The notes under the pieces are model-generated. The model ran no database searches, had not been told where the DNA came from, and saw only the letters and a program-made list of their open reading frames with translations. Made by a program: the position numbers and the translations under genes. 45,806 nt of DNA. It comes from Candidatus Sulfotelmatobacter sp. (GTDB lineage Bacteria > Acidobacteriota > Terriglobia > Terriglobales > Acidobacteriaceae). How positions within the stretch are numbered: position 1 is the stretch's first letter; every line of letters begins with the position of its first letter. The stretch lies in assembly GCA_030038125.1 (NCBI GenBank), contig JASHPL010000447.1:1-45806 (forward strand), read 5' to 3'. This document shows, in pieces, positions 25,736 through 33,369 of this stretch.

Positions 25736-25978
25736 ATGCCTGAGACTTCTCCTGATGTTTGCGTTCTCGTCGAGCGCATTGCGAAATCGCTGGTCGATGC
25801 GCCGGACGACGTTTTCGTTGAGCTCTTCGACGACGGCGTGATCGAACTCGAAGTCGCCGAGAGCGACGTCGGCAAAGTTATCGGACGTCAAGGACGCACG
25901 GCCCGCGCCCTGCGCGCTCTGCTCAACGCTGCCGGCCATCGCGCCCGCAAGCGCTACCAGCTCGAGATCATCGAGTAG
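25736..25978 (+). CDS. khpA: KH-domain RNA-binding protein KhpA
   Basis: The 80-residue protein is a single KH domain with the RNA-binding loop GRQG (residues 50-53 in GKVIGRQGRTARAL). KhpA binds many RNAs, often with KhpB, and its gene normally lies between rpsP and rimM, as here. The ATG at 25736 gives the usual length; a palindromic repeat ends 33 bases upstream. Confidence 0.93.
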   Translation: MPETSPDVCVLVERIAKSLVDAPDDVFVELFDDGVIELEVAESDVGKVIGRQGRTARALRALLNAAGHRARKRYQLEIIE

Positions 25979-26162
25979 TACAAAGAGATTCGTGGAAGGG
26001 TACGAGTTCACTCGTGCGGATAAGTCTTGCGACTTTGTCGTTCCGGGCCGTCCGTAGTTGCGGTTGCGCGGTGAGGACGGCGGGGAGTCTGCTTTTTCCG
26101 CGCTCTGTTTAGGCGTGCTGTAAAGTCCAAGAGCTTCACGATTGGGTGTTAGCGAACGATCA

Positions 26163-26810
26163 GTGAGCCCTGAATCGAACGATTTCATCACCCTCGCCCG
26201 CGTCGTGAAAACGCAAGGGCGGCACGGTGAAGTTGCCGTTGAAGTTCACAGCGACGTTCCGGATCGTTTCGCGCCAGGAATGAAGCTGCTGGCACTGGGC
26301 GAGTCCGACGCCCGGCGTGAGGTCGAAGTCGAAGATCTCTGGCCGCACAAGGGCCTGCTGGTTTTGAAGTTCGTGGATGTCGATTCGATCTCCGACGCCG
26401 AGAAATTGGTGGGAGCGGAATTGCAGGTACCGCGCCATCAGCGCGCGCAGCTCGAGCGCGATTGGAACTACATCAGCGAACTGATTGGATGCAGACTCTT
26501 CGATCGCGGGAGCGAAGTCGGGCGGATCGAAGACGTGCAGTTTGGAGCAGGAGAGGCCCCACTGCTCATCGTGAGGCCGACGGTTATAGGCCAGTCTCCG
26601 CGCCATATAAATTTCGAGATCCCGTTTGCCGAAGCGTACCTGGAGAGGATGGATCTTGAGCGCAGGGAACTGCGCATGAATCTTCCCGAAGGCATGTTGG
26701 AGATCAATGCGCCGATGACCGACGAGGAAAAGCGGCAACAGGTTGTAGATTTGAAAGGGCGCGGCTTGAAGCCGCGCCGCAAGAGGCATTCTAAAGATCG
26801 TGGGCTTTAG
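26163..26810 (+). CDS. rimM: ribosome maturation factor RimM, with repeat-encoded C-terminal tail
   Basis: RimM binds S19 and helps 30S head maturation. The N-terminal RimM beta-barrel (FITLARVVKTQGRHGEVAVE to about residue 90) and the C-terminal PRC-barrel (NYISELIGCRLFDRGSEVGR, then INFEIPFAEAYLE) are both complete. The family-typical end would be near EGMLEI followed by a short helix. Here 19 more residues (from base 26751) and the TAG stop are encoded by a family B palindromic repeat, giving a very basic tail with LKPRRKRHSK. The start is uncertain: GTG at 26163 fits the family N-terminus, while a TTG at 26142 is also open. Neither has a strong ribosome-binding site. Confidence 0.92.
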   Translation: MSPESNDFITLARVVKTQGRHGEVAVEVHSDVPDRFAPGMKLLALGESDARREVEVEDLWPHKGLLVLKFVDVDSISDAEKLVGAELQVPRHQRAQLERDWNYISELIGCRLFDRGSEVGRIEDVQFGAGEAPLLIVRPTVIGQSPRHINFEIPFAEAYLERMDLERRELRMNLPEGMLEINAPMTDEEKRQQVVDLKGRGLKPRRKRHSKDRGL

Positions 26811-26813
26811 CCC
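26751..26813. repeat. palindromic repeat, family B, inside the 3' end of rimM
   Basis: It begins TTGAAAGGGCGCGGCT, forms the perfect stem GGCGCGGCTT/AAGCCGCGCC (26758-26778), and ends with the palindrome GGGCTTTAGCCC (26802-26813), whose TAG is the rimM stop codon. The first 16 bases are identical to 27684-27699 at the trmD stop. Confidence 0.8.
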
Positions 26814-26871
26814 TTGATCTCTTTCTCGGCCCGCTCGGCGTACCCGGCGGCGATTGTTTTCTGGGTTTGGG

Positions 26872-27687
26872 ATGAAGGCCGACATTGTCACCATCTTTCC
26901 GGACTTCTTTCGCGGACCGCTGGAGTACGGCATCACGCGCCGGGCGCAGGAAATGGGCCTGGCGAAAATTGAAGTCCACGATCTGCGCCGGTTTACGCAT
27001 GATCGGCATCGCACCGTGGATGACCGCCCTTTCGGCGGCGGCGAAGGCATGGTCCTGAAGCCGGAACCGATCTTTGATTGTTTACAACCGCTCGGACTTG
27101 CGTCTCGCGAGCGACGTTTGGATGGCGCGGTCGGCGAGAGCGTGATCCTGCTCTCGGCCCAGGGTGAACGTTTTACGCAAAAGCTGGCGGCGGAGTTGGC
27201 GAAGCTCGAGCGCATCGTTCTGATCTGCGGCCGCTATGAAGGCGTGGACGAGCGCGTCGCGGATTTCCTTGCCGATCGCGAGCTTTCGATCGGCGATTAC
27301 GTGCTGAGCGGCGGAGAATTGGGCGCTGCCGTGATTCTCGAGGCGGTAACGCGTTTGCTGCCCGGGGCGGTGGGAAATGAAGCTTCGACCCGCCAGGAAT
27401 CGTTCACCGCTCAGGCGACCGGGGGCGAGGTTAGGGAGGGAGGCGAGGATACAGAGAAAGACGGCCCCGATTCGACCTGCGGTTCGAATGGATTGCTCGA
27501 TTATCCGCACTATACGCGGCCGGCGGAATTTCGCGGAATGAGCGTGCCAGAGGTGCTCATCAACGGCAATCATCAGCAGATTCGCCGCTGGCGCCGCGAG
27601 CAGGCATTGAAGAAAACGCTGCGCAATCGTCCGGATTTGCTGGAGAGCGCAACGCTGAGCGACGAAGACAAGAAGCTTCTGATTTGA
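26872..27687 (+). CDS. trmD: tRNA (guanine37-N1)-methyltransferase TrmD
   Basis: TrmD methylates G37 next to the anticodon of tRNAs reading CUN, CCN and CGG, preventing frameshifting. The 271-residue chain starts with [13 protein letters not shown] and carries the trefoil-knot SAM site: [13 protein letters not shown] and [14 protein letters not shown]. The catalytic Asp-containing linker and C-terminal domain follow ([24 protein letters not shown]). The linker holds an extra acidic and Gly-rich stretch ([18 protein letters not shown]). ATG at 26872 is chosen over a TTG six codons earlier. The TGA stop is part of a family B repeat (27684 onward). Confidence 0.96.
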   Translation: MKADIVTIFPDFFRGPLEYGITRRAQEMGLAKIEVHDLRRFTHDRHRTVDDRPFGGGEGMVLKPEPIFDCLQPLGLASRERRLDGAVGESVILLSAQGERFTQKLAAELAKLERIVLICGRYEGVDERVADFLADRELSIGDYVLSGGELGAAVILEAVTRLLPGAVGNEASTRQESFTAQATGGEVREGGEDTEKDGPDSTCGSNGLLDYPHYTRPAEFRGMSVPEVLINGNHQQIRRWRREQALKKTLRNRPDLLESATLSDEDKKLLI

Positions 27688-27710
27688 AAGGGCGCGGCTC
27701 AAAGTCGCAC
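27684..27710. repeat. palindromic repeat, family B, at the trmD stop codon
   Basis: TTGAAAGGGCGCGGCT (27684-27699) is identical to the start of the repeat in rimM. Its TGA is the trmD stop. The right arm (CAAAGTCGCACC) is decayed. Confidence 0.7.
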
Positions 27711-27748
27711 CATAACAGGGCCGGACGAGATCGGGAGGCTTTACCTTC

Positions 27749-27785
27749 TGACGAACGACGACTGACGAACGACGACTAACGACGA
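27749..27785. repeat. 14-base tandem repeat before rplS
   Basis: TGACGAACGACGAC occurs twice in tandem (27749-27762, 27763-27776) and is followed by a partial copy TAACGACGA. It lies 13 bases before the rplS ATG, directly next to its AAGGAAA ribosome-binding site. Confidence 0.75.
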
Positions 27786-27797
27786 AGGAAAACGACC

Positions 27798-28148
27798 ATG
27801 TCAAATCTCATCATTGAAAAACTGTTGACGAAAACGAAACGCACTGACTTGCCCGATTTCCGCCCCGGCGACACGGTGCGCGTGCATGTGAAGATCAAAG
27901 AAGGCGACAAAGAGCGGTTGCAGGCCTTTGAAGGGGTCGTGATCAAGCGCGATCGCGGGCCGCAAGCCAGCTTCACCGTCCGCAAAATCAGCTTCGGGCA
28001 AGGCGTGGAGCGCATCTTCCCCATCCATTCTAAAGTGATCGACAAAGTTGACTTGGTGCGATCATCAAAAGTGCGCCGCGCGAAACTCTATTATTTGCGC
28101 AGTCTTCGCGGCAAAGCCGCCCGCCTGCGTGACGTGGAAAAAGTCTGA
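27798..28148 (+). CDS. rplS: 50S ribosomal protein L19
   Basis: L19 sits at the interface of the ribosomal subunits. The 116-residue chain has the family segments [49 protein letters not shown] and [21 protein letters not shown] ribosome-binding site AAGGAAA lies before the ATG, next to the tandem repeat. An inverted family A repeat follows the stop. Confidence 0.97.
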   Translation: MSNLIIEKLLTKTKRTDLPDFRPGDTVRVHVKIKEGDKERLQAFEGVVIKRDRGPQASFTVRKISFGQGVERIFPIHSKVIDKVDLVRSSKVRRAKLYYLRSLRGKAARLRDVEKV

Positions 28149-28164
28149 GCTCTTCTCGTGCCTC

Positions 28165-28211
28165 ACGGCGGAGCTTCGCTCCGCGGGACAGCCGCCTCGG
28201 CTGTCCCTGCA
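28165..28211. repeat. REP-like palindromes, family A, inverted copy after rplS
   Basis: On the minus strand it reads AGGGACAGCCG...CGGCTGTCCC followed by CGGAGC-GAA-GCTCCG, the same two hairpins in the same order as after nuoB and the hydrolase gene. It may act as a transcription barrier between rplS and rnhB. Confidence 0.7.
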
Positions 28212-28272
28212 CGCTGCAATCTTCTCTTGAAAGATTTCTTGTGCTCGACGAAGATGATGGGCAAGGGCTCTC

Positions 28273-29049
28273 TTGCCTTCGTCGATTCAATCCCCGTCAG
28301 CGCGGCCGCTCTCACCTTCCGCCGCCAAGCTGCGTCTCCTGAAAAGACTGCGCTGCACGCTGCGCTACGAAAAGAAAGCATGGCAAGCAGGCGCGGGGCG
28401 TGTGGCAGGCGTCGACGAAGTCGGCCGCGGATCGCTGTTCGGTTCCGTGGTCGCGGCGGCGGTGATTCTTGATCCTGCGTATCGGGTGCGCGGACTACGC
28501 GATTCCAAGCTGCTGCTGGCGGAACGACGCGAGGTGCTCGCCGAACGTATTCGCGAGCACGCGATCGCCTGGGCGATTGCCGCGGTCGATGCCGCGCACA
28601 TCGATCAGATCAATATTTACCAGGCTTCGCGCGTAGCCATGCGCGAGGCGGTTCTGCGTCTGCGGCCAAGCGCCGATCACTTGCTCATCGACGCGGTAAA
28701 GATCGACTGCGATCTGCCGCAGAAGGCTATCATTCATGGGGATGCCTTATCGGCTTCGATCGCGGCTGCGTCCATCCTGGCGAAGGTGGAACGCGATCGC
28801 ATGATGTGCGAGTGGGACGCAGTCTTCCCGGTTTATGGCCTGGCTTCGCACAAGGGATACAGCACGCCGAAGCATCTGGCGGCCTTGCGCGAGCATGGTC
28901 CGAGCCCGCTGCATCGGCAGTCGTTCGCGCCCGTGTGGCAGAACCCAGTGCCGCAGGAAGCTTTTGCCTTTATGGACGATGACGCAGTGGAGGAAATCGT
29001 GGCGGAGAGCGAACCCGATGAGGCTGCAGCAGAAGATCTGGCAGGGTAG
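28273..29049 (+). CDS. rnhB: ribonuclease HII
   Basis: RNase HII cuts RNA in RNA-DNA hybrids and removes single ribonucleotides misinserted in DNA. The 258-residue chain has the catalytic residues in VAGVDEVGRG (Asp48, Glu49), LLIDAVKID, and DALSASIAAASILAKVERD, plus LRDSKLL and ASHKGYSTPKH. The TTG at 28273 is the only start codon between the last in-frame stop (28255) and the conserved region; AAGGG lies seven bases upstream. Residues 1-25 are poorly conserved in appearance and partly read through spacer DNA. It closes the rpsP-to-rnhB cluster. Confidence 0.95.
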   Translation: MPSSIQSPSARPLSPSAAKLRLLKRLRCTLRYEKKAWQAGAGRVAGVDEVGRGSLFGSVVAAAVILDPAYRVRGLRDSKLLLAERREVLAERIREHAIAWAIAAVDAAHIDQINIYQASRVAMREAVLRLRPSADHLLIDAVKIDCDLPQKAIIHGDALSASIAAASILAKVERDRMMCEWDAVFPVYGLASHKGYSTPKHLAALREHGPSPLHRQSFAPVWQNPVPQEAFAFMDDDAVEEIVAESEPDEAAAEDLAG

Positions 29050-29064
29050 CTGAGTTTTGCAAAG

Positions 29065-29093
29065 TGTTCCTTCAGGAACATTCCATGTACAAT
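29065..29093 (+). promoter_or_regulatory. possible promoter and operator of the BrnA-like gene
   Basis: A perfect inverted repeat TGTTCC-TTCA-GGAACA (29065-29080) lies in the -35/spacer position of a TACAAT box (29088-29093), 32 bases before the ATG at 29126. BrnA antitoxins repress their own promoters through palindromes, so this is a likely operator; that is inference. Confidence 0.5.
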
Positions 29094-29125
29094 ATCGTAT
29101 TTACAACGCGATCGGCACAGGACAA

Positions 29126-29470
29126 ATGACTCGAAAAGAACGACTTACAAAGGTGGAATCGGGAGCGCGAAAGCCGCGTGCCGGAGGGCGCGCATCTACA
29201 GGCCGGTCAGAACCATCCAGCACGCGTTCCAAGGGAGCGCGCAAGAGTACGCATCCAGGCGCAACCGGCAGGCGGGCAAGAGGGCAATACCGGCCGCTGG
29301 AGACGATAAGAATTTCGGATTTTTATCGTCCCTTGAAAAAACCGGTCACCCTTCGACTCGATGCAGATGTGCTGGCGTGGTTCAAAAAGGATGGGCGCCG
29401 GTATCAGACCCGCATCAACAGCGCGCTAAGAAAAGTAATGGAACGAGAGATCAATGGATCAGAAAAGTAG
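29126..29470 (+). CDS. orphan BrnA-type antitoxin/DNA-binding protein
   Basis: The 114-residue basic protein has a long disordered N-terminal half rich in Arg, Lys, Gly and Ser. It ends with KKPVTLRLDADVLAWFKKDG followed by RRYQTRINSALRKVM. That is the ribbon-helix-helix region of the BrnA family, the antitoxins of the BrnT ribonuclease toxin. In normal systems brnT lies directly upstream and overlaps brnA; here the upstream gene is rnhB and no BrnT-like frame is visible on either side. The ATG at 29126 has AGGA four bases before it. It may act as a stand-alone regulator or protect against a BrnT encoded elsewhere. Confidence 0.8.
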   Translation: MTRKERLTKVESGARKPRAGGRASTGRSEPSSTRSKGARKSTHPGATGRRARGQYRPLETIRISDFYRPLKKPVTLRLDADVLAWFKKDGRRYQTRINSALRKVMEREINGSEK

Positions 29471-29558
29471 GGTGGTGTTCATCTTCTCTTGTCGTACCCT
29501 TTTCCCTTCGTTCCCACATGTCGCCAACCGAGGAGGGGGGCACGCCAACATTACCCAA

Positions 29559-29600
29559 GGTGACACACCACGCGACGAAAATCGCGTTGTGTGGGTCACC
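29559..29600. repeat. imperfect palindrome between brnA-like gene and LytTR gene
   Basis: GGTGACACACCACGCGA (29559-29575) faces TCGCGTTGTGTGGGTCACC (29582-29600) around a short A-rich loop; the arms match except for two inserted bases and small mismatches. It could end transcription of the antitoxin gene, but no T-run follows. Confidence 0.55.
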
Positions 29601-29640
29601 CTCTGCTTCGCGGCTTCAGACCCCTACGCTGTCTCCTGCA

Positions 29641-29670
29641 TTGCACCCAAGCAAATCGCGACACTATACT
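29641..29670 (+). promoter_or_regulatory. sigma-70-type promoter of the LytTR regulator gene
   Basis: TTGCAC (29641-29646) and TATACT (29665-29670) are separated by 18 bases. Transcription would start near 29677, leaving a leader of about 26 bases that contains CGGAG. Confidence 0.6.
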
Positions 29671-29702
29671 TTCTGTTTGGGTAAAGTCTTCTCGGAGTGA
29701 CT

Positions 29703-30482
29703 ATGTCCTTATCTGCGGTGATCGTAGATGACGAGCAGTTAGCGCGCGACGAACTCGCATTCCTTTTGAAAGATGATGCGGAGATCGATGTTGTTGCGCA
29801 GGGCAAGAATGGGCTGGAAGCTGTGAACCTCATCAAAGAATACAATCCGGATCTGGTTTTTCTGGATGTGCAGATGCCCGGACTGGACGGGTTCGGCGTC
29901 ATCAAGAAGCTTCTGGACAAGAAGGTCAGGCTGCCGAAAATTGTGTTCGCTACGGCCTACGATCAATACGCAGTAAAGGCATTCGAAGTGAATGCCGTCG
30001 ATTATCTGCTTAAACCTTTTGATAAGAAGCGGGTCGCACAGTCAATCCAAAAAGCGCGGGCGAAACGGGATTCGGAGAATTTGCCGGGCGACAAAATCGA
30101 TGCGCTGGTGCGCATGCTGGAGTCGCAAAAGCACCCGTCCACGAAAGTTCTGCTGAAGACGGTGGGACGGATGTTCCTGATCGATCAAAAAGACATCTGT
30201 TACGCGTGGATTGAAGACGGCGTGATCACGGTGGTGACGGGCGGAGCGGCGGGAATTGAAGGCGAGTCGAATTGCAGAACTCTGGAAGAATTACTCGACA
30301 GTTTAGATCCGAATATTTTCTGGCGGGCTCACCGCTCCTACCTGGTGAACATCAATCGGATTCGGGAAGTCGTGCCCTGGTTCAAAAGCTCCTACCAGTT
30401 GCGCATGGACGACAAAAAGCAGAGCGAAATTCCCGTGAGCCGGGCGCAGACCAAGCGGCTACGGGAGTTGTTTGGCCTCTAA
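29703..30482 (+). CDS. LytTR-family response regulator
   Basis: The 259-residue product has an N-terminal receiver domain (acidic pocket VDDEQ, phospho-acceptor Asp55 in LVFLDVQMPG, switch Thr in FATAYDQ and Lys in YLLKPFDK). A C-terminal LytTR DNA-binding domain follows (about residues 155-257, with FWRAHRSYLVNINRI and PVSRAQTKRLREL). ATG at 29703 is preferred over GTG at 29697 because CGGAG is six bases before it. No sensor kinase gene is adjacent, so its partner is encoded elsewhere. LytTR regulators often control cell-envelope or secreted functions; the targets are unknown. Confidence 0.93.
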   Translation: MSLSAVIVDDEQLARDELAFLLKDDAEIDVVAQGKNGLEAVNLIKEYNPDLVFLDVQMPGLDGFGVIKKLLDKKVRLPKIVFATAYDQYAVKAFEVNAVDYLLKPFDKKRVAQSIQKARAKRDSENLPGDKIDALVRMLESQKHPSTKVLLKTVGRMFLIDQKDICYAWIEDGVITVVTGGAAGIEGESNCRTLEELLDSLDPNIFWRAHRSYLVNINRIREVVPWFKSSYQLRMDDKKQSEIPVSRAQTKRLRELFGL

Positions 30483-30693
30483 ATCTTCCTCTCGCGAACG
30501 ATCCGCATTGGAGTCGGGGAAAGGGATTACCACATCCGCATTGTTCGGCTGCGATGGGTTGCCGGCCCTTTCGGCTCGTTCTACGGCTTCAAACAGATCC
30601 GCGATCAACGTTCCCGTGTACATGCGGTCTTCGTGAAGAAGACCGGAGGGCGGGGAACTGCAGGCCGTCCTCCGGGTTTTTGGGGGGGAAGGG

Positions 30694-31404
30694 CTATACG
30701 GCAAGGGCTTCCAACGCGGTGCGGTCTGGGATCACGAGCGTCGGTCCATCGAGCCGAATCAGATGCCTTCGTTTGAGACTACTGATGAGCCGGGTTACGG
30801 TTTCGCGGGAGGCACCGATGCGGTGTGCCATCTCCTCATGGGTCATGGAAGAGGGGATGCGAATCTCGGCCGTCTCTATCTCCTTGGGTGATTGCGATAA
30901 GAGCAAGCGAGCCAACTTACCCGCGGAAGTACGCGTAAGGACAAGGTCGTGGATGTCACGATAGGCAGTGTGGAAATCCCGGCTCAAGCAGTGAGCGGTG
31001 CTCATACTCACTTCGTTATAGGTTTGCATCAGTTCCAGAAGGTGCTTGCGATCAACAAAATTCAACTGACTGGGTGTTGCGGTTTCGGCCGTGGTTTCAT
31101 AGGTCATGCCGGAAATAGCGGCGCTCAGTCCGACCACTTCGCCGGCTTCCGCGGTCTTGAGGATGAGAATCTTTCCCTCGCGGGAGGTAGTAGAGAGATG
31201 GACCCGTCCGGAGCAGAGAATAAACATGCCGCGCGGAGCTTGTCCTTCGACATAGAGGATGGCACCGGCGGGAAGGGTGCTCTTGTGACTGATATCGTCC
31301 AGCGCCTGCAGAGCGGTGGGGGGAAAATTGCAAAAGAAACCCGATTTCGGATGAGTGCAGCCGGCACAGTTTTCGATGATATCGAGGCCGTATGGTGCTT
31401 TCAT
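30694..31404 (-). CDS. Crp/Fnr-family transcription regulator with FNR-like cysteines
   Basis: The 236-residue product has a cyclic-nucleotide-binding-like beta-roll (about residues 28-145; PAGAILYVEGQAPRGMFIL) and a C-terminal winged helix-turn-helix (MTHEEMAHRIGASRETVTRL). Three N-terminal cysteines (Cys13, Cys16, Cys25 in ENCAGCTHPKSGFFC) and Cys64 (FILCSGR) resemble the four ligands of the oxygen-sensing [4Fe-4S] cluster of FNR, so redox or oxygen sensing is inferred. A residue pattern for cAMP binding is not evident. The ATG at 31404 has CGGAG six bases upstream. The same frame stays open for another 148 codons (to 31848), described separately, so a longer protein is possible. Confidence 0.9.
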   Translation of the reverse strand: MKAPYGLDIIENCAGCTHPKSGFFCNFPPTALQALDDISHKSTLPAGAILYVEGQAPRGMFILCSGRVHLSTTSREGKILILKTAEAGEVVGLSAAISGMTYETTAETATPSQLNFVDRKHLLELMQTYNEVSMSTAHCLSRDFHTAYRDIHDLVLTRTSAGKLARLLLSQSPKEIETAEIRIPSSMTHEEMAHRIGASRETVTRLISSLKRRHLIRLDGPTLVIPDRTALEALAV

Positions 31405-31848
31405 TTCAAACTCCGGGGGGGAGGGTGGAATGCTTATTGCGGGGAAGTTGGACTTCGCGCCGCTCCCGGTTTCGGCCAGATGACGCGAACTGGTGAGAAG
31501 CATGCGGGCATGCGCGCGAGTGTCGGAGTGACAACTCTGGGCAGCCGCAAGAAGTTCCCAGCCGGCACCGGGGTCCTCCTCCCGTTCCCATTTCATATAA
31601 CAGGCAAACAAATATAAAGGGTCGACGACCTGAGGATGAGCCGTAGGCGCGATTTCAGGAACGGGAAATGATTCTGGGAGGGTGTCGGGAAATGGAGTTG
31701 GGGAAGGCGAATCGTTCCATCCATATGCAAGACTGGAATGATCGCAAGCCTGACGACAGCGCGCTATCTTGGACGGGACAGGTACTGACTCGGGGAATCG
31801 CTCGACAACTTTGGATTGTATGGGTTGATTGCATTTGGTTAACAACAC
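31405..31848 (-). other. in-frame open region upstream of the Crp/Fnr gene, possible extra N-terminal domain
   Basis: The Crp/Fnr frame has no stop for 148 codons upstream. About residues 76-130 of this extension read DPLYLFACYMKWEREEDPGA then GWELLAAAQSCHSDTRAHAR, followed by MLLTSS. This looks like alpha-helical protein and resembles helical segments I recall from uncharacterised acidobacterial proteins near Crp genes. The first part is Pro-rich and less convincing. It may be a separate small gene read through into Crp or a fused input domain. No good ribosome-binding site was found at the distal ATG. The rest of the stretch up to 32182 holds palindromes but no gene. Confidence 0.4.
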
Positions 31849-32182
31849 ACCTCGGCTCCTGCGTCCGGAGACTAATAGAGTTGCGGTTGAACTTCCGGAA
31901 TACGCCCCAACTTCGGTCCGCTGGTCGAGGGGGGAGATCGCTTGCTCCGGCCAGAGGTGAAGTTAAGTACGAGTCAGAGCAAGCGGACTTCCTTTAGAAG
32001 AGCAGAATAAGGGGCGGGAACCTCCCTGTTTGAAACAAGTTCCAAAATGAGAAGGGAATAGCGATGACGGAGAGCCGCCGGGATTTCGGCAATTGCCGAT
32101 TAAGGGTCAATGAGTATTAATTGCCGTTGACCGAAGCGGACGAGCGTATCCGGCCGCTAATTCTCAACTGGCGACGGTGAGA
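31849..32182. other. intergenic region with palindromes
   Basis: No gene is visible in these 334 bases between two minus-strand genes. They contain a 14-base perfect palindrome TCGGCAATTGCCGA (32086-32099) and an inverted pair GGTCAA (32105-32110)/TTGACC (32127-32132) with an AATTGCCG copy between them. These could be regulator-binding sites. Confidence 0.45.
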
Positions 32183-33190
32183 TCAGGCCTCGGTCCAGAA
32201 TCTCTCGCTCAGGTATTTCTCGCCCGAGTCGCAAAGGATGGTTACGATGACAGCTTCGTCGCCATTTGGTAAAAGAAGCTCGCGGGCGATCTTCAGCGAT
32301 CCGACCACCGCGGCAGCAGCGGAGATGCCAACCAACAATCCCGCTCCTCGCGACATATTGCGTGCCATGGCGTAGGCGTCCTCCGTGGCGATTTCCAGAT
32401 TCCGATCTGCCAGATTCGGATCGTAAATCCTGGGTACGATGGCGCTGGCCATGTGCTTGGCGCCCTCGATGCCGTGGAACGAAGAATCCGGCTGGAGCGA
32501 GATGCACTGCACTCGAGGATTCAGCTCTTTGAGCCGCCGGGTTGTGCCGACGAAGGTTCCGCTCGTGCCCAGCATGGAAACAAAATGCGTGATGCGGCCT
32601 TGCGTCTGCTGCCAGATTTCGTTGGCGGTTGTGCAGTAATGCGCCTTCCAGTTGGCGTCGTTGGAATATTGGTCAGCATAGAAATATTGGTCGGGATGTT
32701 TGCCGGCCAGTTCGCGCGCCAAGCGAATCGCGCCATCAGAACCGTCGCCGGGATCGGTGTAGAGAATGTTGGCGCCGTAGCCCTGCAGAATCTGCTTGCG
32801 CTCGCGAGAAACATTTTCGGGCATGCACAGCGTGACCGGGAATCCTTCAGCCGCTCCCAGCATGGCATAGGCGATGCCAGTATTGCCGCTGGTAGCATCC
32901 AGCAGAATTTTTCCCGGACGCAAAGCACCGTTTCGATGGGCTTCGGTAACAATATTGGAAGCAGCCCGGTCCTTGACGGAACCACCGGGGTTGTACCATT
33001 CAGCCTTACCCAGAAGTGCAATCCCTGGCAGGTCGCGCGTGAGCGCGTCAAGGCGCAGCAGGGGGGTATTGCCGATGCGCTCGACCAGAGTGTGGCCGAG
33101 CGTTTCGCCCAGTCTGGACGCCATTTCGCGCTTGCCATTGTGCTTCGCCGGAGTCGACATCTCTGTTATTTTCGCCGAAGTCTGCGGCAT
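32183..33190 (-). CDS. cysteine synthase family PLP enzyme (O-acetylserine sulfhydrylase/CysM-like)
   Basis: The enzyme makes cysteine from activated serine and a sulfur donor using pyridoxal phosphate. The 335-residue chain has the PLP lysine in WYNPGGSVKDRAA (Lys73), the substrate loop TSGNTGIA, the phosphate-binding region MLGTSGTFVGTTRRLKE, and the C-terminal SGEKYLSERFW. The SLQPDSSFHGIEGAKH segment and length favour the CysM/cystathionine beta-synthase-like branch over CysK. The start is uncertain: ATG at 33190 or ATG at 33160 (MSTPAKHNG), with weak ribosome-binding sites. It stands alone. The intergenic DNA beyond its 3' end (31849-32182) is palindrome-rich. Confidence 0.9.
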   Translation of the reverse strand: MPQTSAKITEMSTPAKHNGKREMASRLGETLGHTLVERIGNTPLLRLDALTRDLPGIALLGKAEWYNPGGSVKDRAASNIVTEAHRNGALRPGKILLDATSGNTGIAYAMLGAAEGFPVTLCMPENVSRERKQILQGYGANILYTDPGDGSDGAIRLARELAGKHPDQYFYADQYSNDANWKAHYCTTANEIWQQTQGRITHFVSMLGTSGTFVGTTRRLKELNPRVQCISLQPDSSFHGIEGAKHMASAIVPRIYDPNLADRNLEIATEDAYAMARNMSRGAGLLVGISAAAAVVGSLKIARELLLPNGDEAVIVTILCDSGEKYLSERFWTEA

Positions 33191-33369
33191 TTTGTGTAAC
33201 TCACTACCGTGACCAACGTAACGTGCTACCGAGCCGGAAACGAGGTATGTAGTATTTTGTTTAGATGAATGACTTTAGCCGGCGATGCTCTGTAAAGTTA
33301 TACCCGTTCTAATAAAGTTTGCATCCAAGTCGTGAGCCAAGCCGGCATAGAAAGGTTAAGTCGAAAGCA

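Noticed and set aside
29126-29470. Complete BrnT-BrnA toxin-antitoxin system
   Set aside because: No BrnT-like frame was found upstream or downstream, so only the antitoxin-type gene is called.
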